A stretch of 15,651 nucleotides of DNA. Source: Cyanobacteriota bacterium. Lineage in GTDB: Bacteria > Cyanobacteriota > Cyanobacteriia > SKYG9. A model generated the notes under the pieces. It was given only the letters and a program-made list of their open reading frames with translations. It was not told the DNA's origin and did no database searches. The DNA is taken from the NCBI GenBank assembly GCA_025054735.1, contig JANWZG010000029.1, forward strand, positions 1-15,651. The letters are read 5' to 3'. The translations under genes and the position numbers were made by a program. Positions 1-7,031 of the stretch are shown piece by piece; the first letter of the stretch is position 1, and each line of letters begins with the position of its first letter.

Positions 1-1
1 G

Positions 2-2989
2 CAGTGGCTACAGCCATTAACAGGCAAACCCTTGAGCACACTACCGCCACCTGACCGTCCTCTAGCGCCGAAGCTGTTTGTACCAGGGCTAACGGCCTCA
101 GCGTTGTCGATGTCGGCATCGCCACCACAAGTTATTCTCCAAGCGCTGATTGCGTTAGTTGACCAAGTTCCGCTACCCATGATGGTGCAAACCAGTACAG
201 GGCAAGTTCTAGTTCGCAACGCAGCTTGGCATCAACAACTGTCGGAACTGCAAAATCCGCTGTTGATTCAGCAGGCAGCCGCATCGCTTTTGGAGGTAGA
301 ACCCGCAGAACTAGCGGCTCTCAGGACTGCCCGCCCAGAAGGTCAAGCCCCAGATAACCCTATGGAAGCGAATGACTATGGGCAATGCCAACGTGGAGCA
401 GATGCTAATACCTGTATTTGTCTTTGCCCCATGCGCGATGGACGGGAAAAGGTGTGGCAGTTTACTAAAATTCCCATCCAAATTGCTCCGCCGATGCAGA
501 ATAGCCTGCATTCGGTAGCCACATCACCGTCGTCACTGCCGTTCATGCCGCCGTTTCGATTAGGAACGTTGGGAAATGAGCATGAAGCTAATCCAAGCTG
601 TGAGGCATCTTCTGTAGTCAGTGAGACTGTGTGGCTGCTACTGGCGCAAGACCGCACTGAGCAGCACCGAGTGACAACGGAGTTAGCCGCTCGCAACGCT
701 GACCTAACGCAACTGAATCGACTCAAGGATGAGTTTTTGGCCTGTATTAGCCATGAGTTGAAAACGCCCCTCACCGCTATTCTTGGTCTGTCTAGCCTGT
801 TGAAGGAAGCAGTTATGGGCGAACTGAACGATCGCCAGCTTCGCTATGTGCAACTAATTCATCAGAGCGGTCGCCATTTGGTGTCGATCGTCAACGATAT
901 GCTAGACCTCACGCGCATGGAAACTGGCCAGCTAGAACTAGTCCTGGAACCAGTTAATATTTATACAATTTGTGATACTGCCTATCACCAAGCCAAGGCT
1001 CAGCATAATACGCTGGAATCAAACCTAGATCGATCTCAAGATGCGTCTAGTCAAGCTGCGTCAGCTACTCCACCAGATATTGAGTCACACTTTACACTTG
1101 ATATTGAACCAGGGCTGGATTATATCGTCGCCGATGCCCTGCGTTTACGTCAAATGTTAGTGCACCTATTGTCCAATGCCATCAAGTTCACTGAAGGGCA
1201 GCAGCCGTTTGGGTTGACTGTTAGTCGATGGGAAGGCTGGATTGCCTTCACCGTATGGGATACAGGCATTGGTATTCCGGCAGACAAGCAACACTTAATC
1301 TTCCAGAAGTTTCAACAACTAGAAAGCCCCTTGACTCGCCGCTTTGAAGGCACAGGCCTAGGCTTGGTACTAACACAACGACTAGCACGGTTGCACGGTG
1401 GAGATGTCACGTTTATCTCAAAAGAGGGGGAAGGCAGTGAGTTTACTCTGCTGCTGCCACCTGCACCGCCCCGCTCAGGATATAGCCCTGCACCAGAGAC
1501 AGAAGATGGGCAATATAGATACCACCAAAGTGAATTAACCTCTTCCCAGTGGTTCATGTCTCTGCCAACACCGGGTAGGCTGAGCAATCGGTTAGTGTTG
1601 TTGGTAGAGTCAGCCGCTAATGTGATTGAAGATTTGACCTATCACATCATGAGTTTAGGTTACCGAGTGGCGATCGCCCGCTCTGGGACTGAAGCCTTAG
1701 AGAAAGCGCGACGACTACAGCCCTGTGTAATATTTCTGAACCCACTGTTGCCGTTATTATCGGGATGGGATGTGTTGACATTACTAAAATCCTATGCCGA
1801 TACGAAGGAAATTCCTGTTGTTGTCATGGGAACCCTTGCGGAAAGGACACGTGCTTTTCGCAACCAAGCTGATGAGTTCTTAGTCATACCCGTTCAAGAT
1901 GAACAACTCCAGTATGTCTTAACTTCCCTGGCAAGTTGGGTCACTGAACCGTCAAACCCACCCGCACCATCTAACATTGCCCAGAGTTTGACGGTTATGG
2001 TGTTAAATTTAACTAACAATCAGCAGGTAATATCCGAGAGTCAGCAGGAGCAGCCACCAGCCGCATCTAAGCCTGATCCATCGGGTTCTGCGTCATTGTT
2101 AGAAATTACGCAACTGTTGCAGACCCATCATCATCGCCTCTTAGAAGTGGATGATCTAGAACAGGCCGATCTCCTAGCAAGGGTCTGGAAGCCAGATGTA
2201 GTGTTATTGAGTGACAATTCACCAGATCCTAGGGCTAATGTCCAGCAACTTAGCCAATATGACTACTTAGCATCACTGCCGATCGTCACTCTAACACCGG
2301 CAGTCACTGAAGTTGCCAATCAAATCAGTAGGTTGACCATTTTTCCTTGCTTAGCTTCACCAACTACAGCCCTCAGTACCGTACCAGGGCAGCCAGAGGT
2401 TTCGACACTGCTGCAAGTAATTCAGGCTGCTGCTGGCATGGACTGGGTTCCTTGCATACTCCTAGTGGATATTTTGCACCTTACGGATTTGGCTCTGTGC
2501 AGTCGCCTTGGTCGGCAATTCGTTCAATCTCAGCCTTGGTCAAAATTTATACCTGGGGTAACCACTAAGTTTTCCGGTGACTGGCTGCGAACCCTGGCCC
2601 GATATTTGCAAACAGCAGGACTTAGAGGTCTAATAGGCCAGTCATGGGCAGAAGTGTTACATCATATCCACTACCAAAATGTGGATGTAATGCTGTTCTA
2701 CCTCCACGGAGCCGATACTCTAGACTGCTCCGATGCCACAATTCCACTAGAGAATGCGTTGACAGAGCTGTGTAAATATGACCACTTGCCTCCAATTTTA
2801 GTGCTGGACTATTGCCACGGATTTGAGTCCCACCAAGCTGGTTCACTCTCTTCATCCTCGCGGAGTCATCGATCGCCATTACCAGAGTCGTTGCTAGAGC
2901 AATTGCAATCAATTTCAACTCAAGTGATACCGGGTACAACATCCATAGCCCAGTTACTAGAGATTATTCATGGGATTCTCAAGCAGTAA
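2..2989 (+). CDS. Hybrid sensor histidine kinase with degenerate receiver domains (5' end probably outside window)
   Basis: Membrane-free hybrid histidine kinase. Residue numbers count from the TTG at 32. An N-terminal PAS-like region (about 35-200) contains a C-X8-C-X-C-X-C-P motif (C119, C128, C130, C132). A short coiled-coil linker leads to the HisKA domain, with phospho-accepting H241 in the context SHELKTPL. The ATPase domain has an N box (N382), G1 box DTGIGIP (D410) and G2 box GTGLGL (440-445), so the kinase core looks active. A receiver-like domain (about 520-640) has Asn570 where the phospho-accepting Asp should be and Ile in place of the conserved Lys, so it is probably not phosphorylated. 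Two or three further receiver-like folds follow (about 688-790, 806 onward and around 920), also without a clear acidic pocket. The frame is open to base 2 with protein-like sequence, so the true start is probably upstream; TTG 32 and ATG 110 are the in-window alternatives, neither with a good ribosome binding site. Signal and target are unknown. Confidence 0.88.
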   Translation, partial: QWLQPLTGKPLSTLPPPDRPLAPKLFVPGLTASALSMSASPPQVILQALIALVDQVPLPMMVQTSTGQVLVRNAAWHQQLSELQNPLLIQQAAASLLEVEPAELAALRTARPEGQAPDNPMEANDYGQCQRGADANTCICLCPMRDGREKVWQFTKIPIQIAPPMQNSLHSVATSPSSLPFMPPFRLGTLGNEHEANPSCEASSVVSETVWLLLAQDRTEQHRVTTELAARNADLTQLNRLKDEFLACISHELKTPLTAILGLSSLLKEAVMGELNDRQLRYVQLIHQSGRHLVSIVNDMLDLTRMETGQLELVLEPVNIYTICDTAYHQAKAQHNTLESNLDRSQDASSQAASATPPDIESHFTLDIEPGLDYIVADALRLRQMLVHLLSNAIKFTEGQQPFGLTVSRWEGWIAFTVWDTGIGIPADKQHLIFQKFQQLESPLTRRFEGTGLGLVLTQRLARLHGGDVTFISKEGEGSEFTLLLPPAPPRSGYSPAPETEDGQYRYHQSELTSSQWFMSLPTPGRLSNRLVLLVESAANVIEDLTYHIMSLGYRVAIARSGTEALEKARRLQPCVIFLNPLLPLLSGWDVLTLLKSYADTKEIPVVVMGTLAERTRAFRNQADEFLVIPVQDEQLQYVLTSLASWVTEPSNPPAPSNIAQSLTVMVLNLTNNQQVISESQQEQPPAASKPDPSGSASLLEITQLLQTHHHRLLEVDDLEQADLLARVWKPDVVLLSDNSPDPRANVQQLSQYDYLASLPIVTLTPAVTEVANQISRLTIFPCLASPTTALSTVPGQPEVSTLLQVIQAAAGMDWVPCILLVDILHLTDLALCSRLGRQFVQSQPWSKFIPGVTTKFSGDWLRTLARYLQTAGLRGLIGQSWAEVLHHIHYQNVDVMLFYLHGADTLDCSDATIPLENALTELCKYDHLPPILVLDYCHGFESHQAGSLSSSSRSHRSPLPESLLEQLQSISTQVIPGTTSIAQLLEIIHGILKQ

Positions 2990-3102
2990 ATGATTTTTGC
3001 CTGGGTGATTGACGTTCACATCCCAGTTGCTTGTCTTAGAATAAAGACATATTGCTTAAAATAACTTAATGCCAGATCCCTTTACCCCCTTGCGCTGCAT
3101 TT
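2990..3102 (+). other. Intergenic gap upstream of sds
   Basis: This 113-bp gap has no gene. It contains a short inverted repeat, TGTCTT (3032-3037) and AAGACA (3044-3049), separated by 6 nt. A TAGAAT hexamer (3037-3042) resembles a -10 box, but the only TTGACG upstream (3009-3014) is 22 bp away, which is too far for a standard promoter. It may hold the sds promoter, but the sequence does not settle this. Confidence 0.25.
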
Positions 3103-4074
3103 ATGACCTCAACGCTCTCCCTCTTTGCTCCTGTTGAAGCTGATTTATTAACGCTGACGAATAACCTCAGGCAACTTGTTGGTGCCCGCCATCCAATTCT
3201 GTATGCAGCGGCTGAACATCTCTTCAGTGCTGAAGGTAAGCGTGTTCGTCCAGCGATCGTCTTACTAGTGTCTCGTGCCACTATGCCAGGGAGTGACATT
3301 AGTTTCAAGCACCGTCGGTTAGCAGAAATCACCGAGATGATCCACACTGCTAGCTTGGTGCACGATGACGTGTTGGATGAGTCAGATATGCGGCGCGGCA
3401 TTCCTACAGTACACAATAGCTTTAGTAACCGGGTGGCAGTGTTGGCTGGAGATTATCTGTTTGCCCAGTCGTCTTGGTATCTGGCAAATCTAGATAATTT
3501 AACTGTAGTGAAGCTGCTGTCAGAAGTGATTATGGATTTGGCAGAAGGTGAAATTCAACAGGGGTTAAGCTGTTTTGATACAACGCTTTCAATCGAGGCT
3601 TATCTAGAAAAGAGTTACTATAAAACCGCTTCACTCATTGCCAACAGCAGCAAGGCAGCAGCAGTGCTGAGCGGTGTGTCGCCGGAACTAGCCGATCATC
3701 TCTATTGGTATGGTCGTCATGTAGGGTTAGCATTTCAGATTGTTGACGATATTCTAGATTTCACTGGATCCGCAGATGTATTGGGGAAACCAGCGGGGTC
3801 TGACCTAAAGAGCGGCAACCTGACAGCACCGGTGCTGTATGCCCTTGAAGAGAAACCTTACCTAGAGTCTTTGATAGAGCGAGAATTTGCCCAACCAGGC
3901 GATCTGGAACAGGCGATCGCCCTTGTGAAAGATAGCCAAGGCATTGCTCGCTCTCGTGAGTTGGCGAGTCAACAGGCACGAGCTGCGATTCAACATGTCA
4001 GCGAGTTGGCACCATCTGAGTCACGCCAAGCCTTGATTGACTTGGTAGATTATGTCGTTAGTCGGATCCGATAA
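3103..4074 (+). CDS. sds: Solanesyl diphosphate synthase (all-trans polyprenyl diphosphate synthase)
   Basis: Cytosolic trans-prenyltransferase that extends an allylic diphosphate with isopentenyl diphosphate, here most likely to C45 for the plastoquinone-9 side chain. The 323 residues match the usual cyanobacterial length. The first Asp-rich motif is DDVLD (88-92), followed by the RR pair of DMRRG; the second is DDILD (215-219). The IPP-binding GKRVRP segment includes K46, R47 and R49. Ala83, five residues before the first Asp-rich motif, is small, as expected for long-chain products. The N-terminus beginning MTSTLSLFAPVEADL agrees with cyanobacterial Sds proteins, which supports ATG 3103 even though no Shine-Dalgarno sequence is visible. 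It lies 113 bp after the kinase gene and 85 bp before the next, so co-transcription is possible but not shown. Exact chain length is inferred from the family. Confidence 0.95.
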   Translation: MTSTLSLFAPVEADLLTLTNNLRQLVGARHPILYAAAEHLFSAEGKRVRPAIVLLVSRATMPGSDISFKHRRLAEITEMIHTASLVHDDVLDESDMRRGIPTVHNSFSNRVAVLAGDYLFAQSSWYLANLDNLTVVKLLSEVIMDLAEGEIQQGLSCFDTTLSIEAYLEKSYYKTASLIANSSKAAAVLSGVSPELADHLYWYGRHVGLAFQIVDDILDFTGSADVLGKPAGSDLKSGNLTAPVLYALEEKPYLESLIEREFAQPGDLEQAIALVKDSQGIARSRELASQQARAAIQHVSELAPSESRQALIDLVDYVVSRIR

Positions 4075-4159
4075 CTTAGCAGGCAATGATGTGATTTCAA
4101 TGGCCTTGTGGCCAAGATGGTATGGTGGGCAATGTAGTGTTGCGTAGAGGTCGATCCCA

Positions 4160-4924
4160 ATGGTTCACATGCCATTACTGGTTCAGCGTGGGATTCAGCA
4201 TAGACTAGGGGCACTAGCTTTAGCTAGTACGATCGTTGTTGCGGCTGCATCTAGTTCCCACTCCTTACCAGGGTATCAGTCAAATTCAAGGATTGCTAGA
4301 CCTGCATTACTTGATCTCACTAGAGATCCAGTTATGTTGCCAGTTGCGTCGTCTCACCGTGGACAATTCTGGCAGCCAGTTAGCTCGACGATCGTTACTC
4401 AACAGCCACCGACCATGCCTGCGCGTCCTCGCAAGCTCACTGCTGCTGAAGCCCGTCAATTGCAGCAACTGATTGCCCGTTCACCAGGCAGAAAGGTGAT
4501 TATGGAGCATACCTTTCGGGTCAATGTGCCTACATTTGGTTCCTGTCTATTTGTGTCAGTGCTGGATTTGTCTCGCGGTGCTCCTAAGCTTGCACTGCAC
4601 TTAGTGAGCAATAATCGAATTGTTTACACCTTTCCCCAACCGACTTGGGCGCAATCGTGGACTCTTCTTGAGGTCAAGGCGGTGGGGTTTATGGAACTCA
4701 ACTTCGATGGCGGTGACAGCGATATTGTGTTGATTGCCGACTACACGGCTGGCCCAAGTGGCCCAGGCACCTCGCCTCCATTCCCAGTGGTGTTGGTGTA
4801 TTTGACGGAAGAGCGTGGTTATGTATTAGATGACGAAATCAGCCGGATCTTGACTCGACGCCGTGTGGCAACGATCGCTAAAGCAGAAGATATTATGCGC
4901 CGAGAGTTCCAATATTTACCCTAG
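4160..4924 (+). CDS. Exported conserved hypothetical protein, 254 aa
   Basis: I do not recognise a named family. The start ATG at 4160 has an AGAGG ribosome binding site at 4146-4150 (9-nt spacer). The N-terminus has basic residues (R10, H14, R15), a hydrophobic stretch at about 17-30 (LGALALASTIVVAAA) and a small-residue segment. This looks like a Sec signal peptide, so the protein is probably periplasmic. A Ser/Pro-rich low-complexity stretch (about 60-95) precedes a folded C-terminal domain (about 100-254) with alternating hydrophobic residues suggestive of beta structure, a DGGDSDIVLIADY segment and a Gly/Pro-rich loop. A final helical part ends in RREFQYLP. Its stop is followed after one base by the metallophosphoesterase start, so the two are probably translated from one transcript. 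The style resembles conserved cyanobacterial proteins of unknown function. Confidence 0.8.
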   Translation: MVHMPLLVQRGIQHRLGALALASTIVVAAASSSHSLPGYQSNSRIARPALLDLTRDPVMLPVASSHRGQFWQPVSSTIVTQQPPTMPARPRKLTAAEARQLQQLIARSPGRKVIMEHTFRVNVPTFGSCLFVSVLDLSRGAPKLALHLVSNNRIVYTFPQPTWAQSWTLLEVKAVGFMELNFDGGDSDIVLIADYTAGPSGPGTSPPFPVVLVYLTEERGYVLDDEISRILTRRRVATIAKAEDIMRREFQYLP

Positions 4925-4925
4925 G

Positions 4926-5612
4926 ATGACGATAATTACCCACAAGGGCACTAGCCTGCATCTGTTGCCAGAAAAAGCGATCTATCTAGAACAATTCCGT
5001 ACCTTGCTAGTGGCTGATGTGCATCTGGGCAAATCTGAAGCCTTTCAAGCCAGAGGAATTCCCATTCCTAGTGATGTCAACGATCAGACTCTTGATCGCC
5101 TACGGGCACTGTGTATGACTCATCCAGTAGAGCAGTTGATAATTTTGGGGGATTTGTTTCACTCTCGTGCTGCCCTTAATACTGGAGTTATGGCAGCTTG
5201 GTCAGCATTTCTGCAAGCAATCGCCATCGACGTAATCTTGATTGTAGGCAACCACGATCGTCCCCTAGTCAAGGCACTGGCTTCCTTGCCTATCACCTAT
5301 CATCTGGGTGACTGGCGACTAGACTCCTTACTCCTTAGCCACGATCCCCATCCTAGTCCTAGCTATCTCAACCTGTGTGGACACATCCATCCTTGCCTGC
5401 GGCTTAAGACTGGCACAGATAGCCTGCGTCTGCCTTGCTTCCACTTTGATCGCTGCCGGAATGTTCTAGCCCTCCCTGCCTTTGGTGAGTTTACAGGCGG
5501 CTACGAGATTTCCCTCGCTAGCAAGGATGTTGCCTATGTCGTTGCTGACTATCAGGTTGTGGAAATTACATCTCAGGTTCATCGCCATAGGTATAGGTTA
5601 GGGCAAGGCTAG
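4926..5612 (+). CDS. pdeM: PdeM-type (DNA ligase-associated) metallophosphoesterase
   Basis: Calcineurin-like metallophosphoesterase of the small cytosolic type named after its linkage to bacterial ATP-dependent DNA ligases. All five metal-binding blocks are present in order: D31-V-H33, G75-D76-L-F-H79, G108-N109-H110-D111, S138-H139-D-P-H142, and G152-H153-I-H155. The length of 228 residues fits the family. The frame is open upstream to 4863, but ATG 4926 is preferred: it gives the expected short beta strand before DVHLG and sits one base after the preceding stop, typical of translational coupling. No ligase, exonuclease or helicase partner gene is in this window, so a DNA-repair role is not supported by context. 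The physiological substrate is unknown. Symbol assigned by motif pattern and length, not by search. Confidence 0.85.
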   Translation: MTIITHKGTSLHLLPEKAIYLEQFRTLLVADVHLGKSEAFQARGIPIPSDVNDQTLDRLRALCMTHPVEQLIILGDLFHSRAALNTGVMAAWSAFLQAIAIDVILIVGNHDRPLVKALASLPITYHLGDWRLDSLLLSHDPHPSPSYLNLCGHIHPCLRLKTGTDSLRLPCFHFDRCRNVLALPAFGEFTGGYEISLASKDVAYVVADYQVVEITSQVHRHRYRLGQG

Positions 5613-5725
5613 CTATTCAAGCGGCTGTTGGTGTTACAAACCCAGACACCAGTAGCCATTAGGCAACTCACTGATAGTCTAATAGTTGCTCAATCCCGAC
5701 TCTGCCAACGGTGTCCTGCCCAGCC
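5613..5725. terminator. Possible bidirectional termination region between convergent genes
   Basis: The gap separates two genes that converge. It contains an inverted repeat TGGTGT (5629-5634) / ACACCA (5646-5651) with an 11-nt loop, and a second one GCAACT (5663-5668) / AGTTGC (5684-5689) with a 15-nt loop. Neither is followed by a run of T, so they are weak terminator candidates, supported mainly by position. Confidence 0.25.
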
Positions 5726-6286
5726 TTACCGCCGCCACCGCAGTAGAAGATCAGAACCGCCACCATCATAGAAATGAAGGCGACCAAAGCCCAAGAACAA
5801 ACCCCGCTGCTGTTCTGGTTGAGAGAAAATAGTAATGCCAAACTGGTAAATGCCAGCAGTATCTGGGTTTTCTGTGGGGTTTAATGCAATCGTGAAGCGC
5901 TGACCAGGAGGCACAGGCTGCTCAAATTGAATCGTAACAGTACGGGTTTGCGGATCAGCAACTACGCTCTGGAGGGGTAGGCGAGCACCGGGGTTGCTGC
6001 GATCGCCAGCAAATACTTCACTTTGCTGCACATAAAACTTGATTGTATCCAGCCCGTCGTATTGGTTCAGAACCACCTTGGTCACAGGGTTTCGAGTGTT
6101 TGTGCCCACCTCTATGGTGAAGTAATAGGTCGCTGACCAAGCCCGAATTGAACTTTGGCTAGTCCAAGCATTGATCAATCGCGATGGTTTTGTAGCCTGA
6201 GCAAGCAACACTAACTGGCTGCACATTAACCAAGTGGCTGTAAGTGCGATCATTCCTAGCCCTATTAATCTTGTTCGTCTACCCAT
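5726..6286 (-). CDS. DUF2808 family exported protein
   Basis: This 186-residue protein matches the cyanobacterial DUF2808 family. Diagnostic stretches are the internal segment around KVVLNQYDGLDTIKFYV, the VVADPQTRTVTIQFEQPVPPG block, the LNPTENPDTAGIYQFGI block, and the end with GLFLGFGRLHFYD. An N-terminal hydrophobic segment (about 8-29) followed by AQA looks like a signal peptide with cleavage near residue 31, so the mature protein is probably in the periplasm or on the cell surface. The start is supported by GGGGAG at 6293-6298 (read on the minus strand), 6 nt before the ATG. The molecular function of the family is not established. It is the last gene of the minus-strand run and converges on the metallophosphoesterase gene. 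Confidence 0.9.
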   Translation of the reverse strand: MGRRTRLIGLGMIALTATWLMCSQLVLLAQATKPSRLINAWTSQSSIRAWSATYYFTIEVGTNTRNPVTKVVLNQYDGLDTIKFYVQQSEVFAGDRSNPGARLPLQSVVADPQTRTVTIQFEQPVPPGQRFTIALNPTENPDTAGIYQFGITIFSQPEQQRGLFLGFGRLHFYDGGGSDLLLRWRR

Positions 6287-6470
6287 AACTGTCTCCCCTG
6301 GTAATATTAGCCTTCTCGATTCTAAAAGCTAGAACTCTAGGTAAACGAAGATCGTATCTACATAGGTGGAGCTTACAGTAATTGCCCTCAACGGTATGAC
6401 TTGGAGTCAAGCCAGTAATCATCACGGTCATAGCCACAAAATTATCGATTTCGCCAATCTCTAGAAGGCA
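6287..6470. other. Non-coding spacer upstream of DUF2808 gene
   Basis: This spacer lies between the stop of the nucleotidyltransferase pseudogene and the DUF2808 start. A minus-strand frame of about 50 codons beginning at an ATG near 6452 runs through the DUF2808 ribosome binding site, but its translation resembles nothing I know and is probably chance. In particular I see no HEPN/DUF86 gene, the usual partner of an MNT nucleotidyltransferase. It presumably contains the DUF2808 promoter; no clear -10/-35 pair is seen. Confidence 0.4.
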
Positions 6471-6623
6471 CGAACTGCCTCCCGCAAGACGGATGATTGC
6501 AGATAAGGTTTGAGGGAGTCAGGTGTACCCAGATCAACTAAACTCCCTAAAATCTCCTCTAGGTATCGTTTCAAGCGTACAAAGGTGAACAATCCAACCG
6601 GATGGTCAAACTCTACTCACAGG

Positions 6624-6632
6624 ATTAACATC
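6624..6632. repeat. Left target-site duplication of the MITE
   Basis: ATTAACATC, against ATCAACATT on the right side (6792-6800). On the minus strand the copies read GATGTTAAT and AATGTTGAT. Each differs by one transition from GATGTTGAT, which would encode Asp-Val-Asp, the catalytic motif of the interrupted gene. Confidence 0.65.
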
Positions 6633-6791
6633 GGGTACATCCCACTTACGCAAATAATCCCTCATCCCCCAGCCCCTTCTCCTTGCCCCCTTGGCCCCCC
6701 GCGAACGAGGGGTTGGGAGAGCCAGATTGGAAGTCCCTCTCCCTGCTTGGGAGAGGGATTTAGGGTGAGGGCTACACAAGTGGATGCACTC
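6633..6791. mobile_element. MITE-like palindromic element, 159 bp, no transposase
   Basis: The element begins GGGTACATCCCACTTACG on the plus strand. Its right end, read in reverse complement, is GAGTGCATCCACTTGTGTAG, so the termini are imperfect inverted repeats. The inverted repeat continues inward: TCCCTCATCCCC on the left against CCCTCACCCTAAATCCC from the right. Inside is a perfect 10-bp hairpin (6734-6758). It codes for nothing. It is flanked by 9-bp near-identical direct repeats, as left by transposition. The inner sequence (CCCTCACCCTAAATCCCTC type) is of a kind I know as abundant in intergenic regions of many cyanobacteria. It must be mobilised in trans; which transposase does this cannot be told from here. 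Confidence 0.75.
6734..6758. repeat. Perfect 10-bp stem hairpin inside the MITE
   Basis: TCCCTCTCCC (6734-6743) pairs perfectly with GGGAGAGGGA (6749-6758) across a TGCTT loop. This very stable structure would form in DNA or RNA of either strand and is the core of the dispersed element. Confidence 0.85.
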
Positions 6792-6800
6792 ATCAACATT
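6792..6800. repeat. Right target-site duplication of the MITE
   Basis: ATCAACATT, the partner of 6624-6632 with two mismatches in nine. On the minus strand it encodes Asn-Val-Asp in frame with the 5' half of the nucleotidyltransferase. Confidence 0.65.
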
Positions 6801-6915
6801 GCTGTTTGTTTGCGCCTCATCTCTGGCCACTGAGCCAAAGAGCATCAGAGACTTCACACCAAAGCTCTTCAGTGTGCTCTGATGAATAGCAATACATAAT
6901 CTAGTGAGGATGTTG

Positions 6916-6941
6916 GTAGCGAGGACTTAAGTCCTCACTAC
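6916..6941. repeat. Dispersed palindrome centred on AGGACTTAAGTCCT
   Basis: A perfect 16-bp palindrome GAGGACTTAAGTCCTC (6921-6936) lies within arms GTAG and CTAC; the full 26 bp has a single non-pairing position per arm (C6920/A6937). A partial extra copy, TAGTGAGGA, lies at 6902-6910. Palindromes with this core are, as far as I recall, common intergenic repeats in cyanobacteria. It sits exactly where the nucleotidyltransferase pseudogene should have its start codon and promoter. Confidence 0.7.
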
Positions 6942-7031
6942 GAGCCTTAACAGCTATCAAGTTGTCCTAACCAATCAGTTTTTTAGATAGGAAGCCTAAG
7001 GCGAGGGCTAGAGGGTGTCTCTGAATCTAAC
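6942..7031. other. Spacer downstream of the 429-aa gene
   Basis: No gene is seen here. On the minus strand this is the 3' flank of the 429-aa gene. A short CTAAC/GTTAG hairpin overlaps the stop codon (7027-7040) but has no T-run after it, so no convincing terminator is visible. Confidence 0.3.

Larger units (their letters stand above)
6471..6911 (-). pseudogene. MNT-family nucleotidyltransferase (antitoxin-like), split by a MITE and frameshifted
   Basis: Read on the minus strand, the 5' part (about 6911 to 6792) encodes STLKSFGVKSLMLFGSVARD followed by EAQTNSNVD, the signature start of a minimal nucleotidyltransferase (GS-x-AR then DxD). The 3' part (about 6632 to 6471) encodes VEFDHPVGLFTFVRLKRYLE, then EILGSLVDLGTPDSLKPYL, and ends in LREAVRAF and a TAG stop (6471-6473), the typical end of the same family. 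Between them lies a 159-bp element. The gene is dead for three visible reasons. The insertion separates the two halves. One extra base remains between the duplicated site and VEFD, even if the element is removed. No start codon lies upstream of the conserved N-terminus, where the frame reads NILTRLCIAIHQ. Intact relatives act as antitoxins that AMPylate HEPN toxins; no HEPN gene is seen here. The 5' limit is approximate. Family recognition is from memory of conserved motifs. Confidence 0.82.

Noticed and set aside
4101..4114. TGGCC-TTGT-GGCCA hairpin after sds as a terminator
   Set aside because: The stem is only 5 bp and no T-run follows, so it is too weak to annotate.
6281..6454. Minus-strand frame of about 50 codons as a possible HEPN toxin remnant
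   Set aside because: Its translation shows none of the conserved HEPN residues (RxxxxH) and runs through the DUF2808 ribosome binding site.
6510..6833. Plus-strand open frame of 107 codons across the MITE
   Set aside because: It runs through the palindromic element and reads as Pro-rich low-complexity sequence; the minus strand gives the real, though broken, gene.
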